From contig JASMLZ010000030.1 of NCBI GenBank assembly GCA_030748435.1, forward strand, positions 1-42,052: a DNA stretch of 42,052 nt, written 5' to 3'. This stretch comes from Gammaproteobacteria bacterium. GTDB lineage: Bacteria > Pseudomonadota > Gammaproteobacteria > Pseudomonadales > Balneatricaceae. The notes beneath the pieces were generated by a model that saw nothing but the letters and a program-made list of their open reading frames with translations, made no database searches and had not been told where the DNA came from. Positions 1 to 10,030 of the stretch are shown here, piece by piece. How positions within the stretch are numbered: position 1 is the first letter of the stretch; every line of letters starts with the position of its first letter. Made by a program: the position numbers and the translations under genes.

Positions 1-1
1 C

Positions 2-160
2 TTTGCCAATAAGTCTGTTGCCTTACAGCGTCTGCAAGGACGCTTTGCTGATCACGTATGCCCCGGTTGCCAGCAGCGCCAGTTAGCCTTTAGCCCACCG
101 GTACCAGAAGTAGCCGCAGCGGAAATGCCAGCACCGGACCAGGATTTGCACAATACCTGA
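2..160 (+). CDS. C-terminal fragment of an unidentified protein
   Basis: An open frame enters from the left edge and stops with TGA at 158-160, giving the last 52 residues of a protein. The visible part has a helix-like stretch rich in Leu, Gln and Arg, then a CPGC motif (a possible half zinc site or redox pair), then a Pro/Ala/Glu-rich tail that looks disordered. I do not recognise the family from this tail. The start and any partner Cys pair lie outside the window. It is followed by argH, which appears to have its own promoter, so the two need not share a transcript. Confidence 0.5.
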   Translation, partial: FANKSVALQRLQGRFADHVCPGCQQRQLAFSPPVPEVAAAEMPAPDQDLHNT

Positions 161-229
161 AACAACACCTAAGCACAGCTGCCTATTAACACCATCTGTC
201 AATATAATCTAGTTGGTGTGCTAGGGTTT

Positions 230-238
230 TGTTACAAT
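230..238 (+). promoter_or_regulatory. Extended -10 promoter candidate for argH
   Basis: TGTTACAAT is a TGn-extended -10 hexamer (TACAAT at 233-238). No good -35 lies at 16-18 bp, as expected for extended -10 promoters. Transcription would begin near 245, so only the ATG at 269 remains usable and the upstream in-frame start at 218 is excluded. Confidence 0.45.
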
Positions 239-268
239 ACTGCCTTTGCCAATTGTAGTGGGACTACC

Positions 269-1663
269 ATGAGTCAAGATTCAACCAATCAACAATGGGG
301 CGGCCGTTTTAGCGAAGCCACCGATGCCTTTGTGGCCCGCTTTACCGCTTCTGTCGATTTTGATCAACGCATGTTCCGTCAGGACATCCAGGGCTCTGTA
401 GCACACGCCAAGATGTTGTGTGCTGTGGGCGTGTTGACCACCACAGAGCGCGATGACATAGTGCGCGGACTAGAAGAAATTCGTATGCAAATCGAACGTG
501 GCCAATTTCAGTGGTCGGTCGCTCTGGAAGATGTGCATATGAACATCGAAGCGGCCTTAACTGAAAAGATTGGTTTGGCTGGCAAGAAACTGCACACCGG
601 TCGCTCCCGCAATGATCAGGTAGCCACCGATATTCGCCTCTACCTGCGTGACGAAATCGATTTTATTGCTACTGAGATCAGCCGTTTACAAACTGGCTTG
701 ATTACTTTGGCAGAACAGGAAAGTGAAACCATTATGCCGGGTTTCACCCACTTGCAAACCGCCCAACCGGTAACCTTTGGTCACCACCTTCTGGCTTGGA
801 ACGAAATGCTGCAGCGTGATTATGAGCGCCTGCTCGACTGTCGTAAGCGTATTAATATTTTGCCCCTGGGCTCTGCCGCCCTGGCTGGCACTACCTATCC
901 TCTTGACCGCCATATGACCGCTGAACTGCTGGGCTTTGACCGCCCTTGCGAGAACTCCTTGGACGCGGTAAGTGATCGCGATTTCGCTATTGAGTTTTGT
1001 GCTGCTGCCAGCTTGGTATTGACGCATTTATCCCGTGCTTCAGAAGAGCTAATTCTATGGACGTCAGCCCAGTTTGATTTTATCAATCTGCCGGATCGTT
1101 TTTGCACTGGATCTTCCATTATGCCGCAGAAGAAAAACCCCGATGTGCCCGAGCTAGTGCGCGGCAAAACAGGCCGGGTGAACGGCAACCTGATCTCTCT
1201 GCTAACCTTGATGAAAGGCCAGCCTTTGGCCTACAACAAGGACAATCAAGAAGACAAAGAGCCACTATTTGACACTATTGATACAGTAAAAGGCTGTGTG
1301 CGGGCCTTTGCCGATATGGTACCAGCTCTACAACCAAAACGTGACAATATGCGCCGCGCTGCTTTGCAAGGCTTTGCTACTGCAACGGATTTGGCTGATT
1401 ATCTGGTACGCAAAGGTTTACCATTTCGTGATGCCCACGAAGTGGTTGGCAAGTCAGTAGCTGCAGGCATCGCCAGTAACAAAGACCTCAGTGAAATGAG
1501 TCTGGCAGAGCTGCAAACCTTTAGTGATCTGATAAGCTCAGATGTATTTGATGTGCTCACTTTAGAAGGCTCAGTACAGGCGCGCGACCATATTGGTGGC
1601 ACTGCTCCTGCACAAGTTCGCGCTGCCGCGCAACGAGCCCGCGAGATGATCAAGACACGCTAG
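269..1663 (+). CDS. argH: Argininosuccinate lyase
   Basis: Cytosolic tetrameric enzyme that splits argininosuccinate into arginine and fumarate, the last step of arginine synthesis. The product is 464 residues, the usual family length. Visible are the HTGRSRND substrate-binding segment near residues 108-115, the THLQ region with the catalytic-type His near 160, and the fumarase-superfamily signature [12 protein letters not shown] at about 280-291, whose mobile serine loop supplies the catalytic base. I chose ATG 269 because homology starts just after it and a promoter-like element lies between it and the earlier in-frame start at 218. argH converges on cyaY with about 60 bp between, and I see no clear terminator. 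The next arginine gene in the window, argB, is 13 kb away, so the pathway is dispersed. Confidence 0.97.
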   Translation: MSQDSTNQQWGGRFSEATDAFVARFTASVDFDQRMFRQDIQGSVAHAKMLCAVGVLTTTERDDIVRGLEEIRMQIERGQFQWSVALEDVHMNIEAALTEKIGLAGKKLHTGRSRNDQVATDIRLYLRDEIDFIATEISRLQTGLITLAEQESETIMPGFTHLQTAQPVTFGHHLLAWNEMLQRDYERLLDCRKRINILPLGSAALAGTTYPLDRHMTAELLGFDRPCENSLDAVSDRDFAIEFCAAASLVLTHLSRASEELILWTSAQFDFINLPDRFCTGSSIMPQKKNPDVPELVRGKTGRVNGNLISLLTLMKGQPLAYNKDNQEDKEPLFDTIDTVKGCVRAFADMVPALQPKRDNMRRAALQGFATATDLADYLVRKGLPFRDAHEVVGKSVAAGIASNKDLSEMSLAELQTFSDLISSDVFDVLTLEGSVQARDHIGGTAPAQVRAAAQRAREMIKTR

Positions 1664-1722
1664 TACACCAACCATATTATCTTGTCGAATTCAGTGAGAG
1701 GGTTTAGCGCTGTTGTGGTCTA

Positions 1723-2058
1723 CTAGCCATCCAAACTGGAACAATCCAGTTCCTCCCGGGCAAATTGGGCCAACACTTGGCCCATTACCCGACCAAAGCT
1801 GGCCGCTTGTTCATCATCCTGGTGCCAAGTATTAGTTGGCCCATCATAGACAAAGCGCATGCCGCCAGCTGGGCTGGCTAGCCATAATTGCAATAGTGGC
1901 GCCTGACGACTCACAATCACCTGTACGCCAGACTCACAGGTGATTGTCATCAAGCCACCACTGGTGACAAAATCCAGGTCGGTTTCAGCAGCATCCAGAA
2001 TTTCTTCCACTTTGACCATCAAATCATCAAGCTGGGCATGATATTGCGCTTCATTCAT
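1723..2058 (-). CDS. cyaY: Iron-binding frataxin homologue CyaY
   Basis: Small cytosolic frataxin-family protein that binds iron and modulates the IscS cysteine desulfurase during Fe-S cluster assembly. It has 111 residues (family about 105-110). The first helix carries the expected acidic ridge (E18, E19, D22, E25, D27, D29), and the signature around residues 50-62 (RQAPLLQLWLAS) matches the conserved frataxin strand motif with its Trp. The gene is divergent from lptM-lysA, an arrangement common in gammaproteobacteria. The 183-bp divergent region holds the lptM promoter candidate and probably the cyaY promoter too. Confidence 0.95.
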   Translation of the reverse strand: MNEAQYHAQLDDLMVKVEEILDAAETDLDFVTSGGLMTITCESGVQVIVSRQAPLLQLWLASPAGGMRFVYDGPTNTWHQDDEQAASFGRVMGQVLAQFAREELDCSSLDG

Positions 2059-2171
2059 AGGTATTTCCAGGGGGCACTCAGTTATATAGGCAAGGCATTA
2101 TAGCCTATTAGTGCCATCTTAACTTAGGCATTTAAAAAACCGTATAAGCGTTCCATACGCTGCGCTTTTTT

Positions 2172-2200
2172 TCGACCTATAACCAAAACTATGGGATAAT
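2172..2200 (+). promoter_or_regulatory. Sigma-70 promoter candidate for lptM-lysA-dapF operon
   Basis: TCGACC (4/6 match to the -35) is separated by 17 bp from GATAAT (5/6 -10), which is also preceded by TGG, an extended -10. The predicted start is near 2207, about 35 bp before the lptM start codon. Confidence 0.5.
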
Positions 2201-2241
2201 TCAGACATTATTAATTTTGACTTAGTTGTTGTGGGTGCCCC

Positions 2242-2349
2242 GTGAAAAAGCTTGCTGCCATTCTCTTCTTATGCGCAGGCCTGATGGCTTGTGGTCAAAC
2301 TGGCGAACTCTTCCTGCCCGATCAGGACAACTCACAACAAAGCTCGTAA
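2242..2349 (+). CDS. lptM: LptM/YifL (LppL) small outer-membrane lipoprotein
   Basis: A 35-residue open frame starting at GTG, too short for most gene callers. It has a short basic N-terminus (KK), a hydrophobic run and a lipobox (Leu-Met-Ala-Cys) with the lipidated Cys at residue 17, followed by GQTGELFLP, which closely resembles the CGxxGPLYxP mature start of LptM. In E. coli LptM binds and helps mature the LPS translocon LptDE; that role is inferred here from the family. It ends 4 bp before the lysA ATG, as lppL-lysA does in Pseudomonas. The main uncertainty is the start, since GTG is the only sensible option. Confidence 0.88.
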   Translation: MKKLAAILFLCAGLMACGQTGELFLPDQDNSQQSS

Positions 2350-2353
2350 TATG

Positions 2354-3607
2354 ATGGATAATTTTGAATACCGTGGCGACCAGCTGTTTGCTGAAGACAT
2401 CCCGGTTAGTGCGATTGCCAATGAATTTGGCACACCTACTTATGTTTACTCCCGTGACACTCTGGAACGCAACTATCTGGCTTATGCGCAAGCCTTACAG
2501 GGGGGTAACCACCTCGTATGCTACGCTGTTAAGTCTAATTCCAATATGGCCGTATTAAATGTACTGGCACGCTTGGGTGCGGGTTTTGATATTGTGTCTG
2601 TGGGTGAATTAGAGCGCGTTTTGACGGCTGGTGCTGATGCCAGCAAAGTCGTCTTCTCCGGGGTTGGCAAACAAGCCCACGAAATGCGTCGCGCTTTGGA
2701 GGTCGGCGTACACTGCTTTAACATTGAATCTGAAGCAGAAATGGAACTCTTACAACAGGTCGCTGCTGGCATGGGCAAGGTCGCCCCTGTTTCCCTGCGC
2801 ATTAATCCGGATGTTGATGCCGGTACACATCCATATATTTCTACCGGCCTAACTGAAAACAAGTTTGGCATTGGCATTAAGCAGGCCCCACAAGCCTATC
2901 AGCGAGCCCAACAACTACCCAACCTTGAAGTTGTTGGCGTTGACTGTCATATCGGTTCACAATTAACAGAAATTGCACCTTATCTTGATGCCCTAGACCG
3001 TTTATTGATATTAATTGACGAGCTGTCAGCATTAGGTATTCAGATAAAGCATTTGGATATCGGTGGTGGCCTGGGGGTAAATTATGCTGATGAAGAGCCC
3101 CTTGCTATTGGCGACTTTATTCAGCAAATCCAAGCTCATATTGGTGGCCGTGGCCTAGATTTAATTGTTGAACCTGGACGTTCCATTAGTGCTGATGCCG
3201 GCCTGATGCTGACTCAGGTTGAATATCTCAAGAGCAATGAGCACAAGCACTTTGCCATTGTTGACGGTGCCATGAATGATTTACTTCGTCCATCGTTATA
3301 TAGTGCCTATCAGGATATTATCCCTGCTGATCTCAGCCAACCACGGGAAACCAGGTGTTTTGACATTGTTGGCCCCATTTGTGAAAGTGGTGATTTTCTC
3401 GGCAAGCAACGCCATTTAGCTATCGCAGCTGGCGACCTGCTGGCGGTATGTACAGCTGGCGCCTATGGATTTGCTATGGCTTCCAACTACAATACTCGGC
3501 CACGAGCAGCAGAAGTGATGGTCGACGGTGATCAAATACACCTTATCGGTAGACGCGAAAAGCTGTCTGATCTGTGGGCCAACGAACAGATGTTGCCAAA
3601 GGATTAA
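2354..3607 (+). CDS. lysA: Diaminopimelate decarboxylase
   Basis: PLP enzyme that decarboxylates meso-diaminopimelate to L-lysine. The barrel domain carries the PLP lysine in the YAVKSN motif (K60) and HIGSQ. The glycine-rich phosphate loop (GGGLGVNY) and the CESGD motif of the C-terminal domain, with the dimer active-site Cys, are also present. The 417-residue length fits the family (415-420). ATG 2354 is preferred because the product then begins MDNFEYRG, aligned with the usual N-terminus; the adjacent ATG at 2351 would add one Met, and the upstream in-frame start at 2291 lies inside lptM. It follows lptM directly and is 3 bp from dapF, so both fates of meso-DAP are controlled together. Confidence 0.96.
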   Translation: MDNFEYRGDQLFAEDIPVSAIANEFGTPTYVYSRDTLERNYLAYAQALQGGNHLVCYAVKSNSNMAVLNVLARLGAGFDIVSVGELERVLTAGADASKVVFSGVGKQAHEMRRALEVGVHCFNIESEAEMELLQQVAAGMGKVAPVSLRINPDVDAGTHPYISTGLTENKFGIGIKQAPQAYQRAQQLPNLEVVGVDCHIGSQLTEIAPYLDALDRLLILIDELSALGIQIKHLDIGGGLGVNYADEEPLAIGDFIQQIQAHIGGRGLDLIVEPGRSISADAGLMLTQVEYLKSNEHKHFAIVDGAMNDLLRPSLYSAYQDIIPADLSQPRETRCFDIVGPICESGDFLGKQRHLAIAAGDLLAVCTAGAYGFAMASNYNTRPRAAEVMVDGDQIHLIGRREKLSDLWANEQMLPKD

Positions 3608-3610
3608 ATA

Positions 3611-4441
3611 ATGCAATTACGCTTCGCTAAAATGCACGGCCTCGGCAACGATTTTATGGTGATCGATATGATTACCCAGCGTGGCCAATTAAGCCCCGAG
3701 CAAATTCGGCAATTAAGTAACCGTCATACTGGTATCGGCTTTGATCAACTGCTGCTGGTTGAAACACCGCGTTCACCTGATGTCGATTTTCGCTATCGTA
3801 TCTACAACGCTGATGGCAATGAAGTCGAGCACTGTGGCAATGGGGCCCGCTGTTTTGCCAAGTTTGTGCATAACCAGCGGTTGACCGGAAAGCGTGATAT
3901 TGCTGTAGAAACAAATACCGGCAGGATTGTTTTGCATATGCACGACAACCATCAGGTGAGAGTGGATATGGGCGTTCCCGAATTTATTCCAGCCAAGATA
4001 CCCTTTATTGCCCAACAGCAAGCTGACTGTTACCAAATCCAGCAGGATAGTCAAACCTACAGCATAGGTACTGTGTCTATGGGAAACCCCCACGGTGTGA
4101 TCATTGTGGATGATGTTGAACAGGCACCAGTAGTACAATTGGGTAGCCAACTGACCCAACACGAGCGTTTTCCCCAACAGGCTAATATTGGTTTTATGCA
4201 AATTATTGATCGCCATACGCTTAAGTTGCGAGTATTTGAGCGTGGTGTGGGCGAAACTCTGGCTTGTGGAACAGGGGCTTGTGCAGCCGTAGCAAGTGGT
4301 ATATTACAGGGCCTGCTGGCGGCTGATGTTCAGGTGCATTTACGCGGCGGCGATCTACAGATACAATGGCAAGGTATGGACCAGCCATTATATATGACCG
4401 GACCCGCTACTCATGTTTATGAAGGACAAATTCGCCTATGA
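3611..4441 (+). CDS. dapF: Diaminopimelate epimerase
   Basis: Cofactor-independent racemase-type enzyme that converts LL-DAP to meso-DAP for peptidoglycan and lysine. The 276 residues form the two pseudo-symmetric halves typical of the family. Both catalytic cysteines are present: C75 in the EHCGNGARC motif and C219 in ACGTGACA. It starts 3 bp after lysA, with an AAGG from the lysA 3' end serving as ribosome-binding site, and its stop overlaps the next start (ATGA at 4438). Confidence 0.97.
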   Translation: MQLRFAKMHGLGNDFMVIDMITQRGQLSPEQIRQLSNRHTGIGFDQLLLVETPRSPDVDFRYRIYNADGNEVEHCGNGARCFAKFVHNQRLTGKRDIAVETNTGRIVLHMHDNHQVRVDMGVPEFIPAKIPFIAQQQADCYQIQQDSQTYSIGTVSMGNPHGVIIVDDVEQAPVVQLGSQLTQHERFPQQANIGFMQIIDRHTLKLRVFERGVGETLACGTGACAAVASGILQGLLAADVQVHLRGGDLQIQWQGMDQPLYMTGPATHVYEGQIRL

Positions 4442-5136
4442 AGCAGGCAGACTCCAAGGTCACCGGCCCAAGTGCGCTTTCCAGTGATGATATTCTCGTC
4501 TATTTACATGAACATCCTGAATTTCTGCAACAACATCCTGAAATACTTGAGCATCAGGCTCTGGACCACGCCTGTGGTGATGCTACGTCATTACTGGAAC
4601 GCCAGATCAAAGTGCTGCGTCAACGCATTCAGGATTATGCCAACAAACTTTCTGAACTATTGCAGACGGCCCGTCGCAATGACGTGCAGTTTGACAAGAC
4701 CAAGCGTCTGGTTACTGAACTTGGTGGCTGCCAAACGCTGACCCAAATGGTGGACGCTCTGCAACAGAGTTTTATTACCGAATTTCAGGCTGATACCGTC
4801 AAGCTGATAGTGCTGCAAGAAATTCAGGAACAACATCCAGATCTGATTGCCCTTGCATCAACCACCGAGCAGTACACTTTGCTGGCTCCTATGGCCGCAA
4901 AAACCTGGGCGTTTTGTAGTCCAGTTGCAGACTCACCATTAGCTGATATATTGGCCAATACGCCACAGCCCATGCAGTCCTGTGCCGTTTTGCCAATCCA
5001 GTATCAAGAACGGGCTCTTGGTTTGGTTGTTATTGCCAGTACTGCTAAAGACCACTATACAGAAGAACTCGACACCCTGTTCCTTAACCATGTAGCTGCA
5101 GTTTGCAGCAGAGTTCTAAGCCGTATCTGCGGCTAA
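4438..5136 (+). CDS. DUF484 family protein (GAF-like)
   Basis: A 232-residue protein of the DUF484 family, invariably found between dapF and xerC in pseudomonads and relatives. It opens with the typical repeat of HPEFL/HPEIL (residues 26-37), followed by a helical segment with coiled-coil character (about 50-90) and a GAF-like C-terminal half. No catalytic function is established. The ATGA overlap with dapF indicates translational coupling. The xerC neighbourhood has led others to suggest a link to recombination or cell division, but nothing in the sequence proves this. Confidence 0.9.
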   Translation: MKQADSKVTGPSALSSDDILVYLHEHPEFLQQHPEILEHQALDHACGDATSLLERQIKVLRQRIQDYANKLSELLQTARRNDVQFDKTKRLVTELGGCQTLTQMVDALQQSFITEFQADTVKLIVLQEIQEQHPDLIALASTTEQYTLLAPMAAKTWAFCSPVADSPLADILANTPQPMQSCAVLPIQYQERALGLVVIASTAKDHYTEELDTLFLNHVAAVCSRVLSRICG

Positions 5137-5170
5137 TCTGGATTCTAGTCGGGAAATCTGGGCCAGCGCC

Positions 5171-6100
5171 ATGAACAAAGCTATTATGCCAGCTGATTTT
5201 GCCCAACCTGCCAAGGATTTTCTGGCTTATCTGCAACAAATACGTTTCTATTCTAGTCACACCACAGCAGCCTATAGGCGCGATCTAACCAAACTCGCTA
5301 TTAGCGCTCAAACACGTGGCCTGCAAAACTGGCAGACAGTGCAAGCTGACACCGTTTATCAAGCCTTACAGGATGCGCGCCTAGCCGGCCTGAGTGCGAA
5401 AAGCTGTCAGCGCCTGCTCTCCAGTTGGCGCAGTTTTTTCCAGTACCAACAACGCCACAACCTGCGTCAGAACAATCCTGTAGCAGGTATTCAAGCACCC
5501 AAAGCCGAGAAAAAACTACCCAAACACCTAGACACTGAACAGATAAAACGATTGCTGGATCAGGCTTTTGACCCTTCTGATCCTCTACAGGTACGGGATC
5601 AAGCCATGCTTGAACTCACCTATTCCAGCGGCTTACGCTTAGCTGAACTGGCGAGCCTACAGGTCACAGATATCGATCTGCCGGACCAAACCCTGAGAGT
5701 GACCGGCAAGGGCAACAAAACTCGTCAGGTGCCTATGGGTAGCAAAGCCTGTCAGGCGCTAAACAACTGGCTTAAACAACGTCACCTGCTAATCAAAGGC
5801 CCTACTCAGGCACTATTTTTGAGCCAGCGCGGTCAAGCTATCACACCCCGCGCCATCCAGCAGCGTATGGATAAGGCGGCGACCAAACTTGGTGTTAAAC
5901 TCCACCCCCATATGTTACGCCACAGCTTTGCCAGCCATATGTTACAATCCAGTGGCGACCTTAGAGCAGTACAGGAAATGCTCGGCCACGCAGATATCAG
6001 CACAACACAGGTGTACACTCACTTGGATTACCAGCATCTAGCACAAGTTTACGATCAGGCTCACCCCCGGGCCCACAAACAGGGTAAAGACGACACATGA
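5171..6100 (+). CDS. xerC: Site-specific tyrosine recombinase XerC
   Basis: Acts with XerD at dif to resolve chromosome dimers at division. It has 309 residues: an N-terminal SAM-like core-binding domain (about 12-100) and a catalytic domain with all six expected residues, R156 (SGLRLAEL), K180, H247 and R250 (HMLRHSF), H273 (LGHADIS) and nucleophile Y282 (VYTHLD). The ending and context in the dapF-DUF484-xerC cluster favour XerC over XerD. The start is slightly uncertain: ATG 5171 has only a weak Shine-Dalgarno, and a second ATG at 5186 would trim five residues. The stop overlaps the downstream ATG. Confidence 0.95.
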   Translation: MNKAIMPADFAQPAKDFLAYLQQIRFYSSHTTAAYRRDLTKLAISAQTRGLQNWQTVQADTVYQALQDARLAGLSAKSCQRLLSSWRSFFQYQQRHNLRQNNPVAGIQAPKAEKKLPKHLDTEQIKRLLDQAFDPSDPLQVRDQAMLELTYSSGLRLAELASLQVTDIDLPDQTLRVTGKGNKTRQVPMGSKACQALNNWLKQRHLLIKGPTQALFLSQRGQAITPRAIQQRMDKAATKLGVKLHPHMLRHSFASHMLQSSGDLRAVQEMLGHADISTTQVYTHLDYQHLAQVYDQAHPRAHKQGKDDT

Positions 6101-6810
6101 TAAAGGCCCTGACATTTGATCTTGATGATACTTTATGGGCGGTGAACCCGGTCATTGAGCGTGCCAACCAACGGCTTTTGGCGTGGCTGGAGCATCATGC
6201 CCCAGCCTTTGCCGAACGTTATGGTCTGGCTGGATTTAATCAATTAAGAGATGAAGTCCTCGCCCAAAAGCCATCGCTAGGACATGATATGACCCGCTTG
6301 CGACTGGCTTTATTAGAACTTGGGCTGCAACGCTGTGGCTATTCTGGTAGTAAGGCCAAAACCATCGCCGAGGCAGGCTTTGCCGAGTATTTTGCCGCTC
6401 GCAATGAGGTCAATTTCTATCCTCATGCCATTAGCCAGCTACAAAAACTTAAGCCAAACTATATGCTTGGTGCACTGACCAATGGCAACGCCGACTTGCA
6501 CTTGGTAGGGCTGGGCCAACTGTTTGATTTTGGACTTAACGCCGCCCAAGTTGGAGTACCCAAGCCAGCCCCGGATATGTTTGTGCAAGCCCTCAAGCAT
6601 ATGCAACTGCAACCCCAGGCGGTGATCCATATTGGCGATCATCCGGAAGCTGATATTATGGGTGCGCAGAATATGGGCATGCATACCATTTGGGTAAATT
6701 TGCAGCAGCAGATCTGGCCGGCATCCCAAACACCAGCCAGTGCTGAAATCAATGACCTTGGCCATCTTGCCGATACCATAAAACGCATTCATAAGGACGT
6801 TAACCAATGA
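6097..6810 (+). CDS. yigB: HAD-superfamily hydrolase, YigB-like
   Basis: Haloacid dehalogenase-type phosphatase. In E. coli the orthologue next to xerC dephosphorylates FMN in riboflavin metabolism; the same substrate here is inferred from synteny. HAD motifs are complete: D8 and D10 in FDLDDTLW, T128 in LTNGN, K156 in VGVPKP, and the acidic motif IV GDHPEADIMGA (D181, D186). Length 237 is typical. It is coupled by ATGA overlaps to both xerC upstream and the ybiB-like gene downstream. Confidence 0.88.
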   Translation: MIKALTFDLDDTLWAVNPVIERANQRLLAWLEHHAPAFAERYGLAGFNQLRDEVLAQKPSLGHDMTRLRLALLELGLQRCGYSGSKAKTIAEAGFAEYFAARNEVNFYPHAISQLQKLKPNYMLGALTNGNADLHLVGLGQLFDFGLNAAQVGVPKPAPDMFVQALKHMQLQPQAVIHIGDHPEADIMGAQNMGMHTIWVNLQQQIWPASQTPASAEINDLGHLADTIKRIHKDVNQ

Positions 6811-7802
6811 ACGATGAGCATCCTTTTGCACAATACGTACGCATTCTTGGTAAAGGCAAACGCGGTAGTCGAGACTTAACCCAGGCGGAAGCTTATACAG
6901 CCATGTCTATGGTGCTGTCTAATGATGTTGAAGCCGAACAGGTGGGTGCTTTTCTAATGCTAATGCGCCACAAGGAGGAAAGCGCCAGTGAGTTGGCGGG
7001 TTTTGTGCAAGCGGTGCGCCAACACAATGGTTTTTCCAGCAGTCCACTAACGACCTCCCGTGTTGATTTAGACTGGTCTACCTATGCCGGAAAAAAACGT
7101 CACCAAGCCTGGTTTTTACTAGCTGCATTACTAGTAGCACAACAGGGTTATAAAGTATTTATGCATGGCGCCAGAGGCCATACACCGGGGCGTGTGTATA
7201 GCGAGGACCTGCTGCATGAATTGGGCTTTAAGGCGGCCAGAGACTGGTCAGATGCTGACCAGCAGTTGCAACACCATAACTTCTGCTTTATGAGCCTGCG
7301 CCAACTTAGTCCAGAACTCGATAAACTGATCAACTTACGTCGCATTCTAGGCCTGCGTTCTCCTGTGCATACCCTCACACGCCTGCTTAATCCGACTCAG
7401 GCAAAGCACACCATCGATGGTGTCTTTCACCCTGCCTACGGGCCTTTGCACCAGCACACTGCCAACTTACTCAAACAACCACGCAGCCTGACTATTCGTG
7501 GCGATGGCGGTGAAGCGGAAATCCGCCCGGATGCTGATTGCGATCTACAATGGGCCGATGAGTATCAGCATGCCAGCCAACCTTGGCCACGTCTGTTGCA
7601 TCAGCGTTTGCCAGCACCCGATCAGCTCAGTGCTGCTCATCTTAGAGAAGTCTGGCAAGGCACTCAGCAAGACGCCTATGGTGAAGCCGCGATTATTAGT
7701 ACCACTGGTGCCATTATCCTCCTGCTTAAACAGGCAGAAGAGCGTGAACAAGCGCTGGCTATGGCTTACGACTGGTGGCATAACAGACAATCTTCATTAT
7801 AA
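6807..7802 (+). CDS. TrpD2/YbiB-like glycosyltransferase-fold protein
   Basis: A 331-residue member of the anthranilate phosphoribosyltransferase-like family known as TrpD2 or YbiB. The N-terminal helical domain (about 1-75) contains the AEQVGAFLMLMRHKEES segment typical of the TrpD fold, and the middle has MHGARGHTPGR in place of the phosphoribosyl-binding loop of true TrpD. No other trp genes are nearby. E. coli YbiB lacks TrpD activity and binds nucleic acid, so a DNA- or RNA-related role is plausible but not shown. It is the last gene of the lptM-lysA-dapF-xerC cluster, translationally coupled to the HAD gene. Confidence 0.82.
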   Translation: MNDEHPFAQYVRILGKGKRGSRDLTQAEAYTAMSMVLSNDVEAEQVGAFLMLMRHKEESASELAGFVQAVRQHNGFSSSPLTTSRVDLDWSTYAGKKRHQAWFLLAALLVAQQGYKVFMHGARGHTPGRVYSEDLLHELGFKAARDWSDADQQLQHHNFCFMSLRQLSPELDKLINLRRILGLRSPVHTLTRLLNPTQAKHTIDGVFHPAYGPLHQHTANLLKQPRSLTIRGDGGEAEIRPDADCDLQWADEYQHASQPWPRLLHQRLPAPDQLSAAHLREVWQGTQQDAYGEAAIISTTGAIILLLKQAEEREQALAMAYDWWHNRQSSL

Positions 7803-7901
7803 TATATGGTTATATTATTTTATTCTTTTATAACTTTTAAAAAATATTGTCCTCAGCTCGCAATTCGATTAGTATTCCGGGGCTTTCAGCCTGTAAAATA
7901 G

Positions 7902-8694
<793 letters not shown>

Positions 8695-8723
8695 ATATCA
8701 GGCTGCAACAAACAACACAAAAA

Positions 8724-8759
8724 AGGAATCAGAAAGTTATATCTGGTTCCTTTTTTTTT
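8724..8759 (+). terminator. Rho-independent terminator after coaD-fdx
   Basis: A 10-bp stem (AGGAATCAGA with TCTGGTTCCT, one G-U pair) around an 8-nt loop, followed by nine T residues. This is a textbook intrinsic terminator. Confidence 0.93.
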
Positions 8760-8844
8760 GACCTGACACCTGACTCTAGCAGACATTTGGGCGTATGCTG
8801 ATAAGGCAACGTAATTTCTGAAAAATGCCAAGGTGGAGCTTATT

Positions 8845-9102
8845 ATGGAAATACAGCAGCTACAACAATTGATACAACAACTGCACAGGGAACTGGCCAA
8901 GCATCAAATTGACAATGCCCAAATACAGGCTCAACTACAAACCCTGATGCAAACCATCGACAAGCAAATAAATAACGCAGCACCGCTAAGCCAGCCAGGA
9001 GATGAGCTTAGCGATCTTGCCATCGAACTGGAAACAGAGTTTCCCCGTCTTAGTAGCATCGTAAGAGAAATTACCGACCAATTAAGCAAACTAGGAATCT
9101 AG
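8845..9102 (+). CDS. DUF4404 family small protein
   Basis: An 85-residue, Gln/Leu-rich, largely helical protein, with coiled-coil character over residues 3-45 and an ending (SKLGI) typical of DUF4404 proteins. No function is known. An AAGGTGGAG ribosome-binding site 7 bp upstream favours ATG 8845 over the GTG at 8833. It is a single-gene unit after the ferredoxin terminator, and its last 12 bp overlap the 3' end of the convergent amidotransferase gene. Confidence 0.75.
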   Translation: MEIQQLQQLIQQLHRELAKHQIDNAQIQAQLQTLMQTIDKQINNAAPLSQPGDELSDLAIELETEFPRLSSIVREITDQLSKLGI

Positions 9103-9861
9103 TAGCCGGCTTACTTGGGGTTCATGACCGGGGCTGACGGTGAGCAAACTATTGGGCGCCACTTCGTGCCAATTGGCCAAATCACAGGCATAGGGCTCCG
9201 AAACCACAACCTGCCCTTGGCCGTGTTGACTCCAATACAAACCTGGTGGCTGCTTACGCGTAGCATAACGCATGGCCCACAAGCTATTGCCATCACTTAT
9301 AGCAGCGGTTAAGCGTATATTGATGTGGCCCGTGCTAGTGACCAAAGACTCTATGTTTTGGATGGTCACTTGTGCTGCCTTTAGGGGATTGTCGGCAAAG
9401 CCATTGCTTAGTAAATGCAAAAATATCAACTCACTATCCGTAGTGCCATAGCGTTGCTGATAATACTGATCGGACAACTGATTCTCCAATTGCCGCCGCA
9501 GTTCAGGGTAGTGTGAAATCTGTCCATTATGCATAAACATCCACTTACCACAGCTAAAAGGATGGCAATTAGCGCGGGTGGTTTCCGTACCAGTCGAAGC
9601 TCTTACATGGGCAAAAAAGAGTCTGGATTGCACCTGATAAGTAAGACTTTGCAGATTACGATTATTCCAGGCTGGCATGGTCTCTCGCAATAACCCTGGC
9701 TGTGGGCGCTGGTCGTACCAGCCAATACCAAAGCCATCACCATTGGTAATGGTTTTGCCCTCTGCTGCATGCAGGCTTTGCTCTACCAGAGAGTGATCCG
9801 GCTCTGTTACTAACTCTTGCAAGTATATTTGTGGCCCTGTATAGGCGACCCAACGACACAT
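9091..9861 (-). CDS. Class II glutamine amidotransferase, YafJ-like
   Basis: A 256-residue stand-alone Ntn-type glutaminase domain. After removal of Met1 the N-terminal nucleophile would be Cys2 (MCRWVAY). Further conserved elements are NGDGFGIGWY near 40-49, FAHVRASTG and the oxyanion/Asn motif MHNGQI. The family includes YafJ and the ergothioneine enzyme EgtC; no ergothioneine genes are nearby, so YafJ-like with unknown acceptor is the safer call. It is monocistronic and overlaps the DUF4404 gene tail to tail by 12 bp. Confidence 0.88.
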   Translation of the reverse strand: MCRWVAYTGPQIYLQELVTEPDHSLVEQSLHAAEGKTITNGDGFGIGWYDQRPQPGLLRETMPAWNNRNLQSLTYQVQSRLFFAHVRASTGTETTRANCHPFSCGKWMFMHNGQISHYPELRRQLENQLSDQYYQQRYGTTDSELIFLHLLSNGFADNPLKAAQVTIQNIESLVTSTGHINIRLTAAISDGNSLWAMRYATRKQPPGLYWSQHGQGQVVVSEPYACDLANWHEVAPNSLLTVSPGHEPQVSRLLDS

Positions 9862-10030
9862 TTTCTAGTATCCTGATAATAGTGTTTATTGTAAATTAAA
9901 GAGCCATAATGGCATGCATCATACTAAGGGCAATCTGGCAAAATCCGTCACGGCACTGACCAATTGATTCATTTCTCAGACCTTCCTGCGCAACTGATAA
10001 TCCTTCTGCAATCAGCATAGGCTGTGTAAT

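Noticed and set aside
218-268. Upstream extension of argH from 218
   Set aside because: Adds 17 residues absent from the family and overlaps the extended -10 box at 230-238.
686-1188. Minus-strand open frames inside argH
   Set aside because: Antisense shadows of a strongly conserved gene, with no family resemblance or ribosome-binding site.
9862-10030. Possible small gene or tRNA between the amidotransferase and mutM
   Set aside because: No cloverleaf, no start with a ribosome-binding site and no recognisable peptide.
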